From Deltaproteobacteria bacterium (GTDB lineage Bacteria; Desulfobacterota; Desulfomonilia; UBA1062): DNA of 64,000 bases. The translations under genes and the position numbers were made by a program. Below are positions 32,767-43,034 of the stretch, piece by piece. The notes under the pieces are model-generated. The model worked only from the letters and a program-made list of their open reading frames with translations, was not told the DNA's origin and made no database searches. Position 1 is the stretch's first letter; each line of letters starts with the position of its first letter. The stretch is taken from contig WFSG01000041.1 of the NCBI GenBank assembly GCA_015486075.1, positions 95,396 through 159,395 of the forward strand. Direction: 5' to 3'.

Positions 32767-33660
32767 TCAACACTTATATTTTGCCAGCACCACTCGAGGT
32801 GCTACTCCATCTGTCAAGGATGTTTCTGAATCTAGGAATCCTATCTGTTTCAGCTCATCTATGGCTTTCTTGATGTCTGCCAACAATGCTGCAAAAGGTC
32901 TTCTACCATCAAGGTTCAATGCATCTACCAAAAAATCAATGGTTCCACTCCATCTTTCTTCCCTGTGCAAGGATAGAAATCGCATCATAGCCTTGGCTGT
33001 TTGGCTTCTCAATCGCATTCTAAGGTCAAGATCAATCCTGTCTATTTTCCCTACCCGGTATAGCTCAAGCAAATATGGACTGAATACCACATACAACTCC
33101 CTTTTGAACCTTTCGCCAGTAGGCCTCCAGTAAGTGCTCGGAAACAGAGGTATTATCTCCCATTCATCTTCCTCCATCACAAAATCGCCCTTGGACCTGG
33201 CATGATATATAGCCGCCTCAAGGTTTACATTACTTATCCTGGCAATTGATCTAAGTACACTCCTTACAACGGGCCTCTTCTGTTCCTGACCTGTAAGACT
33301 AATTACTTCATCTATTGGTCCCAGGTACGCATAGGTCTTTATGCCAGACATCTTGGCATTTATACGATATTCCTCTTTCTCGCTCACAAGTCTCAACAGA
33401 GCTAGGAATACATCCTCATCTGCTATGGATAACATAGGACCCCTAAAAAATAACGCACCCCAACGAGACCCCAAGAGAAGGTTCCCAATCTTCATGTTCT
33501 CTATATACTGAGTCTTATCATTTTTCCCCGTAACAAAGAAAGGACAAGGTACTTCATACATCCACGAGAGATATACCTTCTGCTTGTTATTACTTCCCCT
33601 CCAGTCTTTTATATCTATAACCAAACCCACTATACACTCCTCAAAAATCCCTACTGTCAA
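32767..33660 (-). CDS. TrfA/RepA-like plasmid-type replication initiator (winged-helix) candidate
   Basis: RGPMLSIADEDVFLALLRL ... ELYRVGKIDRIDLDLRMRLRSQTAKAMMRFLSLHREE resembles the RepA/TrfA fold family layout. Confidence 0.5.
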   Translation of the reverse strand: MTVGIFEECIVGLVIDIKDWRGSNNKQKVYLSWMYEVPCPFFVTGKNDKTQYIENMKIGNLLLGSRWGALFFRGPMLSIADEDVFLALLRLVSEKEEYRINAKMSGIKTYAYLGPIDEVISLTGQEQKRPVVRSVLRSIARISNVNLEAAIYHARSKGDFVMEEDEWEIIPLFPSTYWRPTGERFKRELYVVFSPYLLELYRVGKIDRIDLDLRMRLRSQTAKAMMRFLSLHREERWSGTIDFLVDALNLDGRRPFAALLADIKKAIDELKQIGFLDSETSLTDGVAPRVVLAKYKC

Positions 33661-33731
33661 ACCTTATATGTGGTGCATATTTGCCTTCTGTACAAACTGG
33701 AAAGGCATGTATACCCTTCAATGGTTTTTTG

Positions 33732-34967
33732 TTATGCCTGTAGAGATTTGATAACTCTAATGCAATCCTCTTTGTTCATGATCTTTGGAACCGGATATAA
33801 AGGATTACACTCTATTAATGCACGTTCCGCGATTGTTGAGATATCTTCATCCTTGATGCAATCAAACTTCTCCGGAATGTTTAACCTTTTCTTGAGATCT
33901 TTAATGGCCTCGATGAAAGCTTTGGCCTTTTGAGGCTGTGTCATGTCAGACGTAGCAACTCCGACAACCTCGGCAAGTTCAGCAAGAGGTTTGTGTGCTG
34001 CTTCACCATACCACTCGAGGACATAGGGTATGATGACTGACATGGCAAGACCATGAGGAACGCCATACATGCCACCGAGATTATGGCCTATCCCATGAAC
34101 GTATCCAACACCACCACGTGTGAATGAGTATCCCGCATAGTGTGCAGCAATAAGCAACTGTCCTCGTGCCTCAAGATCTTTACCGTCTTTAAATGCCTTT
34201 TCAACGTTGCTGAAGATCATCTTTGTGGCCAAGACAGCCTTCACACTTGTAGCTGTATTGTTATAAAACTTATTGATATAAGACTCAACCGCATGTGTTA
34301 AGGCATCCATGGCTGTTGTTGCTGTAATCTGAGGAGGAAGGCTAACTGTAAGTTCAGGGTCTAGAACTGCGTACCTTGGACGCAAAACAGGGTCGGTAAT
34401 AGGATATTTCTCTCGTGTCTGTGGATTCGATACAACCGCGGCTATCGTGGTTTCGGAACCCGTTCCTGCTGTTGTAGGCACTGCGAAAATGGTCGGGGGC
34501 AGAAGGGATCCCATCTTGGCAGCAGGGAGTATTACCTTGAACAGGCCTCTCATTTGGGTAATTGAGCGACTTGGGCGAGCAACCCTCGCTGCTGTAATCT
34601 TTGCACAGTCCATAGGTGAACCGCCACCAAAAGCTATTATAGCCTGACAATGATTTGTATTATAGGTTTTCAGGGATGCTTCTATGTTGTCTATGGTAGG
34701 ATTTGGTTGTACCTGGTCATAGAGTGAATATTTAATGCCTGCCGAGTCAAGCGCTTTGAAGAGGGGATCGAGAAGCTTAAGACTCATTAGTCCAGGGTCA
34801 GTAACCACAAGGACGTTTGTGAGCCCTTTTTTCTTGATAACAGAGGGCAATTCCTTCACACTACCTGGGCCGCTAATAACGATAGGCTCAATCCAAGGCA
34901 TGAGTTTCATTCCTACACCCATAACGAACTGGAATATACGGTAATACAGCTTCTTTAGTGCCCACAT
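33732..34967 (-). CDS. Iron-containing alcohol dehydrogenase
   Basis: AFGGGSPMDCAK, PTTAGTGSE, MDALTHAVESYI, HGIGHNLGGMYGVPHG. Confidence 0.93.
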   Translation of the reverse strand: MWALKKLYYRIFQFVMGVGMKLMPWIEPIVISGPGSVKELPSVIKKKGLTNVLVVTDPGLMSLKLLDPLFKALDSAGIKYSLYDQVQPNPTIDNIEASLKTYNTNHCQAIIAFGGGSPMDCAKITAARVARPSRSITQMRGLFKVILPAAKMGSLLPPTIFAVPTTAGTGSETTIAAVVSNPQTREKYPITDPVLRPRYAVLDPELTVSLPPQITATTAMDALTHAVESYINKFYNNTATSVKAVLATKMIFSNVEKAFKDGKDLEARGQLLIAAHYAGYSFTRGGVGYVHGIGHNLGGMYGVPHGLAMSVIIPYVLEWYGEAAHKPLAELAEVVGVATSDMTQPQKAKAFIEAIKDLKKRLNIPEKFDCIKDEDISTIAERALIECNPLYPVPKIMNKEDCIRVIKSLQA

Positions 34968-35364
34968 GTTTATTACCTCCTTATTTTAATTTTATTAGGA
35001 CATTATAGCATTGCATGGTGCCAATAGTCTAGTTCTCATACAGAAAAGGCAATTTATACTGTTCCTCGTTGGTTGCGAGGCTTTAGCTTGGATTTCGCAT
35101 GCTGAATGGTCTGAATATGGATGCTGATGATTTGGTAGAATAAGTGAAGAAGGTGAAATAGTCTCGGTATCAATAATGGACACGGTATACGCCTAGGTCT
35201 GCTATGTATTTTGAAGCATATCAAGTCAGGCTTTCTTGGGCTTGGGCAACGGGTAAAACTTGGTTGTATATGAGCCTTGAGAATAGTATTATTGTTAACA
35301 TATTTTGTCAGGGATTTTGTCCATGGTATCTTCTCAGCACTAGGTAATAACAGGGGCGTGCAAC

Positions 35365-36153
35365 ATGCGGAAAGGACTGGATGAACTAGAGGATATAGGC
35401 TTTGTTGATGCCTACGAATGGCACGAAGGAAGATTTAAGAGAATAAGGTTGCCCATAGTTCATGAGTATGGCTTTACCTTGGTAGTTAACGGGCATGCGT
35501 TTGCCTCTGTGTCCTGCGCAGGCAGAAACCTTAAGGCCCTGATATACGGGTTTCTTGCAAGTGAGAGGGTTATAAGGAGTAATTCAGACGTTATTTCATT
35601 GGATGTTGACATGGATGAAGGGAAAATAGATGTGAGGCTCTCGGGTGACGGCTATGTGGAGGACAGGTTAAGAGAGATTGGAAATGTGCTTTCCGGCTGT
35701 GCACAGGGAGTGAGGCTGGATGTTGAGCTTCCGCCCGGAGACGTTGATGTGATGCTGAAACCGCATGTTGTAATAGAGTCCATGAATACCTTTCTTTCGT
35801 CATCGGATGTGCACAGGCTCACCGGGGGTGTACATAGCGCTGCCTTGTTCAGCCTGAATGGTAAAATGTTCTGCTGTTTCGATGACGTGGGCAGGCACAA
35901 CGCCGTTGACAAGATCATCGGCCATGCCCTGCTGGAGCACATCGGGCTTGTCGACAAGATGCTATTCACCACGGGAAGACTCTCTGTCGACATAGTGAAG
36001 AAGGCCGTTGTGTCGGGTGTTCCTGTACTTGTTTCAAGGGCATCACCTACTGTTGAGGGTATTGTAGTTGCACAGAGATCAGGCTTGGTAATGATAGCCA
36101 GGGTGCGTACCCGCTCGTTTCAACTATTCAGCGGCAAGGACCAACTGGTATAG
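35365..36153 (+). CDS. fdhD: FdhD-family formate dehydrogenase accessory sulfurtransferase
   Basis: SGCAQG Cys motif, TGGVHSAAL, DDVGRHNAVDKIIG, GRLSVDIVKKA...SRASPT. Confidence 0.88.
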   Translation: MRKGLDELEDIGFVDAYEWHEGRFKRIRLPIVHEYGFTLVVNGHAFASVSCAGRNLKALIYGFLASERVIRSNSDVISLDVDMDEGKIDVRLSGDGYVEDRLREIGNVLSGCAQGVRLDVELPPGDVDVMLKPHVVIESMNTFLSSSDVHRLTGGVHSAALFSLNGKMFCCFDDVGRHNAVDKIIGHALLEHIGLVDKMLFTTGRLSVDIVKKAVVSGVPVLVSRASPTVEGIVVAQRSGLVMIARVRTRSFQLFSGKDQLV

Positions 36154-36288
36154 GGAAGGATCAGGTTTATTATGGCCTTGTAGATTCATTGACTGGTAAA
36201 TACCTTTTGTCCGTTATCTTGGTGGTACCTAGCACGGCAGTTAAAGGGGGACATATTAGCTTTGCTAACACAACTCATAGTTTAGGTA

Positions 36289-36317
36289 TTGACAAATACA
36301 ACATAAATAAATATAAT
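36289..36317 (+). promoter_or_regulatory. Perfect-consensus sigma70 promoter upstream of the LarA-like gene
   Basis: TTGACA (36289-36294), 17-nt spacer, TATAAT (36312-36317), 58 nt before ATG 36375. Confidence 0.8.
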
Positions 36318-36374
36318 TCACTATAGTATAAAATTATTCTAGCATGTAATCATTTGAATTGTACTGGAGGTCAG

Positions 36375-37811
36375 ATGTCGATAAAAAGGACTATCTTTTG
36401 CGGAAACAACTTCGTAGATGTTGAGTTTCCTGATGACACTAGGATTCTGACAGCCCCGATACATGATGATATTCTTGATAATCCTCGGGAAAAGGTTCTC
36501 GAAGCAATAAAAAATCCCATTGGGATGAAGCCTCTGAAGGAACTCGCTAGAAGTGGGTCAAGGGTGATGATTGCCTTTGATGATCTTGCTGTGCCTGTTC
36601 CACCAATGGTACCTAACCCGGATAACAGGATGATCGCTATTGAGGCAATTATAGAGGAGTTATACTCGGCTGGTGTCAAGAAAAAGGACATAATCCTTGT
36701 ATGTGCCAATGGCCTGCACAGGAAGTGGAAAAGAAGCGAGATTTCAAGCATACTTGGACCTAGGATAATGAAAGAGTTTAGTATTGGCCAGATTATATGC
36801 CACGATGCCGAGGATAAAGAACATTTAATTCACCTAGGCCTTACAGAGAATGGCTGTGATGTGGAGGTAAACAGCAGGCTTGTTGGATCGGACCTGTCCA
36901 TATATGTAAACCTGAACTGGGTACCTTTTAACGGGGGCTGGAAATCAACTATGATAGGCCTTGGTACATATAATTCTATACGGCATATACATAATAATGA
37001 GATATATCTGGATGAGGCACCTGCATCCTGTATGGAACCCGAGAGAAACCTGATGCATGCACGTATCAGGGAGATGGGTCGGCACCTTGCAAAGTACATG
37101 GATACACTGGGCAAAAAGGTTTTCCAGGTAGAGACCATGATAAACAGCAAACTTCCTCCTGAGATGTCAATGGTCTATGCAGGTGATGTGGATATGGTTC
37201 ACGAGAAGACACTTGCCTATCTTGATAAATACAAGGTTCTGGACGTCAGGGGACAATCAGATGTCTTGGTCTTTGGCCTTCCAGACTTTATGCCTTACTC
37301 CATGGGGACCTATATAAATCCTATATTGGTAGCTAGAATGGGGCTAGGTTACTTGTTTGCAAATTACAAGAACATGCCTCTTGTAAGGGAAGGCGGTATT
37401 TTAATCCTTGCAAATCCGTTGATAGATCAGGTGGATCCCATACACCACCCTTCCTATGTGACCCTGTGGAATGAGGGGTTTGAACGAACTAATGATGCCT
37501 GGGAACTCTACGATATATTTGCCGAGGATTATGCCCATCGTCCGGACTTCATACATAAGTATCGTTACGCTTATGGTTTTCATGGCGTACATCCGGTTCA
37601 AGCATACGCAACTACCATATATCCCAAGAGATATTTATCGAAGGTATTTGCAGCTGGTTGCACAGACAATAGGGTAGCAGAAAAACTCGAATGGGATCCG
37701 TTTGCCACAGTTGAGGACGCATTATCACAGGCGAAGAAAGAGCTGGGCAGTGATATTCATATAACGTATGTCAGTCTTCCACCTTTATTTATACCGAGGG
37801 TTGAAGCATAG
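36375..37811 (+). CDS. LarA-like (DUF2088) nickel-pincer-dependent racemase/epimerase family protein
   Basis: MIAFDDLAVPVPPM, VCANGLHRKW, ICHDAEDKEHLIHLG. Confidence 0.75.
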   Translation: MSIKRTIFCGNNFVDVEFPDDTRILTAPIHDDILDNPREKVLEAIKNPIGMKPLKELARSGSRVMIAFDDLAVPVPPMVPNPDNRMIAIEAIIEELYSAGVKKKDIILVCANGLHRKWKRSEISSILGPRIMKEFSIGQIICHDAEDKEHLIHLGLTENGCDVEVNSRLVGSDLSIYVNLNWVPFNGGWKSTMIGLGTYNSIRHIHNNEIYLDEAPASCMEPERNLMHARIREMGRHLAKYMDTLGKKVFQVETMINSKLPPEMSMVYAGDVDMVHEKTLAYLDKYKVLDVRGQSDVLVFGLPDFMPYSMGTYINPILVARMGLGYLFANYKNMPLVREGGILILANPLIDQVDPIHHPSYVTLWNEGFERTNDAWELYDIFAEDYAHRPDFIHKYRYAYGFHGVHPVQAYATTIYPKRYLSKVFAAGCTDNRVAEKLEWDPFATVEDALSQAKKELGSDIHITYVSLPPLFIPRVEA

Positions 37812-37930
37812 CATTGGTAGTTAAATTTTGGAGGATAGTAAAATTTTGGAATACTTACTCTGTAGCATAGATGTGTACCGTGGGTTAGCAATACGAATTT
37901 GGTAAATGCACATATAGTGAAGGATATTTT

Positions 37931-38848
37931 ATGGGTGAAGAAATAAGAAAGATAAGTGTTGTTGGGGCAGGATTCATGGGACCGCAGATAGCTTCCCGGG
38001 CGGCTATCTTTGGTTTTGATGTTAATATCTTTGATATAGATTCCTCTGCCCTGGCAAGGGGAAGTCAGATGCTGGCCTATTTTACAGAGGAATATTTAAA
38101 GAGGCATGGCATAGAAGGTGATGCCGAAGTAGCTCTTAGAAGAGTCAGTTTCCATAGCAGTCTTGTAGATGCTGTTGCTGACTCTGATCTTGTTATCGAA
38201 GCAGTTACGGAAGACGTGGGGATCAAGAAAAAGGTTTTTTATGATCTTGATAAGCTTTGTAAAGCTCACGCCATCATAGGTACCAACAGCTCTTCCATAC
38301 CAGTATCGTGGATCGAGGGTGTCGTTGAACGTAAGGACAAGGTTATAAACATTCATTTTTATACACCAATATCTGACCTTTACTTCGTGGATATTATGCG
38401 AGGAAGCAAAACTAGTAACGAAACCCTGGATAAGACGTTAGAATGGGTCAGGGATATTGAATGTCTTCCTCTTGTGGCAAAGAAAGAATGCTTGGGATTT
38501 GTATTCAACAGAGTATGGCATGGTGCTAGGAGAGAAGCCTTGAAGTCATGGGCAGAAGGCTATGCAGACTACAGGGATATAGATAAGGGCTGGATGCTGT
38601 TTACAGGGATGCCTCTAGGGCCATTTGGGATCATGGATTATATAGGTCTTGATGTCGTATACAAGGTTCAGAACATGTACTTCGAGGAAACAGGAGATCC
38701 TTCTTTAAAGCCTCCAGGTGCATTAAAGGACATGGTGGAACGTGGAGAACTCGGGATGAAGTCAGGAAAGGGATTCTATACTTGGCCAGATCCCGAATGC
38801 CTAAAGCCCGATTTCTTAAATCCTAAGAAAGTGAAAACTAAGAAATGA
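37931..38848 (+). CDS. 3-hydroxyacyl-CoA dehydrogenase family protein
   Basis: ISVVGAGFMGPQIA Rossmann, SDLVIEAVTED, GTNSSSIPVSWI, HFYTPI, GFVFNRVW. Confidence 0.9.
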   Translation: MGEEIRKISVVGAGFMGPQIASRAAIFGFDVNIFDIDSSALARGSQMLAYFTEEYLKRHGIEGDAEVALRRVSFHSSLVDAVADSDLVIEAVTEDVGIKKKVFYDLDKLCKAHAIIGTNSSSIPVSWIEGVVERKDKVINIHFYTPISDLYFVDIMRGSKTSNETLDKTLEWVRDIECLPLVAKKECLGFVFNRVWHGARREALKSWAEGYADYRDIDKGWMLFTGMPLGPFGIMDYIGLDVVYKVQNMYFEETGDPSLKPPGALKDMVERGELGMKSGKGFYTWPDPECLKPDFLNPKKVKTKK

Positions 38849-38877
38849 AATAAATATTCGGGAAAGGAGCAATTCTC

Positions 38878-39759
38878 ATGAAGCCCAACATAATGTCTCA
38901 GGACAAGGTTATTATTACTGCGGCTATTACAGGTGGTATACATGGAAAAGAGACCAATCCTAATATACCCATAACGCCGGAAGAACAGGCACAGGCAGCT
39001 TACGATTGCTATAATGCGGGTGCAGCCGTGCTTCACCTACATGTGAGAGACGAGAGGGGGATGAATACCCCGGATATCAATGTGTATAACAAGGCAGTAA
39101 GGCTAATAGGAGAGAAATGTCCGATAATAAGGCAGATAGGTAATGGTATAGGTGCGTACATGGAAGAAGACGGTACAGTGGTGGTGGCAACACTGGAACA
39201 GAGATTGAACCTGCTCAAAATAGAACCTAGACCAGAGATGCATACAATTAACGGTGGAACGTTTGAATTCAGAACACCTCTAGGCGGAGCGGTTTTTAGT
39301 AACCCCATGTCATTCAATGAAGAGTACGTGAGAAGGTGCAATGAGAAGGGGTTTGGTATAGAAGTTGAAGTGTATGACTTGAGCCATATTGCCAATGTCA
39401 TGGAACTGGCGGACAGGGGTCTTCTCCGTCCTCCACTTCATTTCAGCATTGTCCTAGGTATCCATGGTGGAGCTCCTGCGACACCCGAGAATCTTTTGCA
39501 CATGCTTGGCCAAATACCAGATGGCTCATCGTGGCAGGTTGTTACCGTAGGTAAATACAACTTGAGGACTACCATGATTGCTATGGCCATGGGGGGAAAC
39601 GTTAGGACCGGCATGGAGGATAGCGTGTATTACAGGGAAGGGGAGCTTGTTAAGAGCAATGCCCAGCTTGTAGACAGAATGGTAAGGCTGGCGAGGGAGA
39701 TTGGCAGGGAACCTGCCACTGTGGAGGAAGCAAAGTCCATGCTAAATTTGAGCAAATAA
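38878..39759 (+). CDS. BKACE (3-keto-5-aminohexanoate cleavage enzyme) family protein
   Basis: KVIITAAITGGIHGKETNPNIPITPEEQAQAAYDCYNAGAAVLHLHVRD; GNVRTGMEDSVY. Confidence 0.92.
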   Translation: MKPNIMSQDKVIITAAITGGIHGKETNPNIPITPEEQAQAAYDCYNAGAAVLHLHVRDERGMNTPDINVYNKAVRLIGEKCPIIRQIGNGIGAYMEEDGTVVVATLEQRLNLLKIEPRPEMHTINGGTFEFRTPLGGAVFSNPMSFNEEYVRRCNEKGFGIEVEVYDLSHIANVMELADRGLLRPPLHFSIVLGIHGGAPATPENLLHMLGQIPDGSSWQVVTVGKYNLRTTMIAMAMGGNVRTGMEDSVYYREGELVKSNAQLVDRMVRLAREIGREPATVEEAKSMLNLSK

Positions 39760-39779
39760 CCAGCTAAAGGAGGGAATAT

Positions 39780-41117
39780 CTGGAACCTGAAATCAATCAG
39801 GAAAGTAAATTAAAGAGAAGGGTAGGTTTTCTTGGCCTCCTAGCGATGTGCGTAGGACTTAACATAGGTGGAGCACTCTTTTCATTGACCAGCCTTGCAG
39901 CTGGTCTTACAGGGCCATCACTTCCCATCGCCATGATTGTCTCTTCAATACCTGTAATGCTGACAGTCCTGCCGTATAGCATGTTTACATCAGCATGGCC
40001 TACAACGAGTGCAACCTACAGGTACTCGCAGCTATTAAGTCCAACCTTGGCGGTGGTAAGTGGATTGACATTATTCACGTGCATCATGATTGGCGGACAG
40101 CCCTTATTCTCGCTTACCTTTGGGCTCTATCTAAGCAAGCTGGTCCCCGTATCCCCAGTGTTAACCGGTCTAATTGTACTTACCACGTTTTACCTCGTCA
40201 ATTTGTTCGGCATAAGGCTCACAGGTGGAGTACAGACCATCTTGTTCTTCGTGTTACTGTCAGCTCTCTTCCTGTACATTGCCCTTGGCATGGGTCATAT
40301 AGATCTGGCCTATTTCTCAAATCCTTTTCCGCATGGTATAGGAGGGCTTATGGCTGCTTCAGGTCTTCTGTTTACCTTTTGTGCAGGCGGTCTTTTTGTA
40401 ATAGACCTAGGAGGGGAAATAATAAGGGCAGAAAAGAACTTCCCGAGGGCATTGCTACTGGGAATGATAATAGTGGTTATCATATACGCTCTTATTCACG
40501 TAATAACAGTAGGATCCGTAGGCTGGACAGCATTGAAAGGCAAAACCCTAATAACTGTTGCCAGGGAATTCATGGGCCCTGTAGCCTTGAGTTACTTTAT
40601 CATTGGAGGTGCACTGGTTGCCTGTGCAACGACCATAAACATCATATTCTCAATAGCGTCTAGGGGGTTACTAGTGATATCTGAAGACGGTATCTTGCCG
40701 TCTTTCTTAGGCAGGGTTAACGAGCGCTTTGGTACACCCCACTGGGGTTTGACTGTAAGCTACTTGATTTGTGCAATATCCTTGGTGACCGTACCATCTC
40801 TCATGTTTTTCGGTTCTATGTTGAACTTTGGTCTGATTTTATCCATAAGCGTTGTGTGCCTTTCAGCCATAGGGGTTATGGGTAGGTTTCCAGGGATTTA
40901 TGAAAGATCAGGTTTGAGCGTTTCTCTTGGTACAATAAAGTTTGTAAGCTACATCATAGTTATTATGAATACCCTTATATTCCTATTTTTCAGTATTGTG
41001 CTTAAGAAGGTAACCTTGCTTTTCTTTGGGATCATACTGTGTACCTATTTGTATTCCTTGACTAAAAAACAGGTGCTCGCATCTATAAAAGCGAAACATA
41101 TGGCCGATTTCAGCTGA
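39780..41117 (+). CDS. APC-family amino acid permease, possible CTG start
   Basis: Multiple TM helices; frame stays open upstream of ATG 39846 to CTG 39780, which follows AAAGGAGG by 6 nt: (M)EPEINQESKLKRRVGFLGLLAMCVGLNIGGALF. Confidence 0.75.
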   Translation: MEPEINQESKLKRRVGFLGLLAMCVGLNIGGALFSLTSLAAGLTGPSLPIAMIVSSIPVMLTVLPYSMFTSAWPTTSATYRYSQLLSPTLAVVSGLTLFTCIMIGGQPLFSLTFGLYLSKLVPVSPVLTGLIVLTTFYLVNLFGIRLTGGVQTILFFVLLSALFLYIALGMGHIDLAYFSNPFPHGIGGLMAASGLLFTFCAGGLFVIDLGGEIIRAEKNFPRALLLGMIIVVIIYALIHVITVGSVGWTALKGKTLITVAREFMGPVALSYFIIGGALVACATTINIIFSIASRGLLVISEDGILPSFLGRVNERFGTPHWGLTVSYLICAISLVTVPSLMFFGSMLNFGLILSISVVCLSAIGVMGRFPGIYERSGLSVSLGTIKFVSYIIVIMNTLIFLFFSIVLKKVTLLFFGIILCTYLYSLTKKQVLASIKAKHMADFS

Positions 41118-41368
41118 GCTATGTGGCTTCTATTTACTATTAAGATATTCCACGTCAAGAGTTTCCTCCTAAACACTTGGTATTCGGATATGAAAAGAAT
41201 TTGTGCTAGGATCATTATAGAGAGCCTGCGTACGGTTAAGTGATATGTTCATGTGTGCTAAGGCCACAGTGGATCGTGGTGATTGGTAAAAAATGGATGG
41301 ACGAAGCGGGGTAATCTTATGCAACCTGTCTTTGGGTAAAGCTCTTTCTATCTAATGAGGAAAGGGCC

Positions 41369-42136
41369 TTGGATGTTCTCACTCTAATTATATTCGGCAT
41401 TATTGTCCTTGCGACATACTTCTCCGGCGGTATGACCGGCTTTGGTAGCGGCATACTTGCACTTCCTTTATGTACAGTTATCGTTGGTATAAAGACGGCA
41501 ATTCCCTCGCTCGTTGTCCTTGGTCTTTTACAGAGCATCTACGTGGTAGGAATCTCTTTCCGTTACATTGTGTGGAAGGAATATCTCAGAATAGTTATCC
41601 TTGTAGGGCTGGGCCTTCCGTTTGGAATGATCATTTTCTCCATGTTCCCAGAGAGACTGCTCAGGGAGATTTTAGCTATAATCGTTGTTATAGTCGCCAT
41701 AAAGGGTCTCTATTCAGAGTACAACCAAAAAGAATATCACTCGCACAGGATAAAACATGGGTGGATTCTTTTGGGTAACCGTATGCTAGATCTTGTTCTT
41801 TTTCTAGGTGGTTGTGTACATGGGGCCTACGGAACTGGTGGGCCATTGATAATAATATATGCCACGCAGAAGATTAAAGATAAACGGAATTTCAGGGCAA
41901 CGCTATGCTTAATGTGGGTAACTGTAAACATGTACATGGTAGTACAGTATATCAGGCATAATGTGTTAAAACTTGGGCTCTCGGACAAGATTACCCAGAT
42001 TATTCTTTTCAGCAGTTTATTCATGCTAGCTGGGACCATACTTGGAGATTTTGCCCATGAGCGAGTAACTAATAGGCTATTCAATAAGGTAGTTTGCTTT
42101 ATATTGTTGCTCTCGTCTGTCTTCCTTTTTTTGTAA
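41369..42136 (+). CDS. TauE/SafE-family membrane transporter
   Basis: GGMTGFGSGILALPL repeat 1 and GGCVHGAYGTGGPLIIIY repeat 2. Confidence 0.8.
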   Translation: MDVLTLIIFGIIVLATYFSGGMTGFGSGILALPLCTVIVGIKTAIPSLVVLGLLQSIYVVGISFRYIVWKEYLRIVILVGLGLPFGMIIFSMFPERLLREILAIIVVIVAIKGLYSEYNQKEYHSHRIKHGWILLGNRMLDLVLFLGGCVHGAYGTGGPLIIIYATQKIKDKRNFRATLCLMWVTVNMYMVVQYIRHNVLKLGLSDKITQIILFSSLFMLAGTILGDFAHERVTNRLFNKVVCFILLLSSVFLFL

Positions 42137-42214
42137 GATTCCACAGGGCCTGAGCCTGTAATAACGTTTAGGGATAAACAGGAATTATCCTGCATACATG
42201 ATAGCACAAGCACA

Positions 42215-42868
42215 CTATTTACCCAGCGACTTTTCAACCATTGTTATAAAATTGAGGAATATGTCTTCCGGAGTTATTCCGTAGGTGTCTTGAAGCAGGC
42301 CCTTTCTTGTTGCTATGGTTTCCATGACACCAGACAATTCTCCCCATAGGATGAGCATTAGCTGGAGAGGGGAAAGGGACGATTTAATAGCACCTACATT
42401 CATAGCATCCTCTATCGCCTTTATGGCCATGTCAGCGAGTCTATCGAATATCCGCTGGCATTTCATCTTGAAGAAGCTGTCTTCTTCTAGGCTGGTAGAC
42501 CTGTGATAATATCTGTTCTTGTGATCAAACATAACCATAAACTTGAATGAAAGAGGTTCCTCTGACCAGAAACGAAAGTATGTCCAGGCCATGGCATGGA
42601 TCTTATCGAGCCCGTTGTTGGCAGTCTCCATGGCCTCTTCCATTTTCTCTTCTAGTTTCTCCAGTCCTTTTAAGACGATGGCTGCAAAGAGATCTTCCTT
42701 ATCCTTAAAATAAAGGTATAATGTTCTTTTGCAGTAACCGGCTTCCTTTGCTATTCTGTCCATTGTTGTACCGCCATATCCCTGTTCAACGAATATCTTT
42801 TGAGAGATATCTATGATTCTATTCTGACGCTGGTGTTTCTCCCATTCCTTCCTTTTCCTGGCGTACAT
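42215..42868 (-). CDS. TetR-family transcriptional regulator
   Basis: IIDISQKIFVEQGYGGTTMDRIAKEAGYCKRTLYLYFKDKEDLFAAIV HTH. Confidence 0.92.
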   Translation of the reverse strand: MYARKRKEWEKHQRQNRIIDISQKIFVEQGYGGTTMDRIAKEAGYCKRTLYLYFKDKEDLFAAIVLKGLEKLEEKMEEAMETANNGLDKIHAMAWTYFRFWSEEPLSFKFMVMFDHKNRYYHRSTSLEEDSFFKMKCQRIFDRLADMAIKAIEDAMNVGAIKSSLSPLQLMLILWGELSGVMETIATRKGLLQDTYGITPEDIFLNFITMVEKSLGK

Positions 42869-43034
42869 ACATATCGTCCTTTTATGATATCGGTTATCTA
42901 ACCTTAATCTATTTTATTTCTACATAGTATAACATAGTTCATAGTAGTGTCAATTTCTGCATGATTTCTTGAGCATAATAGTTTAGAATCTATAAAAGAC
43001 AAATAGAGCTTGGCCAAGGCTGAAGGGAGGCGAT

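Noticed and set aside
39995-40663. 222-aa ORF on + strand
   Set aside because: Alternative frame inside the APC permease, no family resemblance, Arg/Ser/Cys-rich composition typical of a shadow ORF
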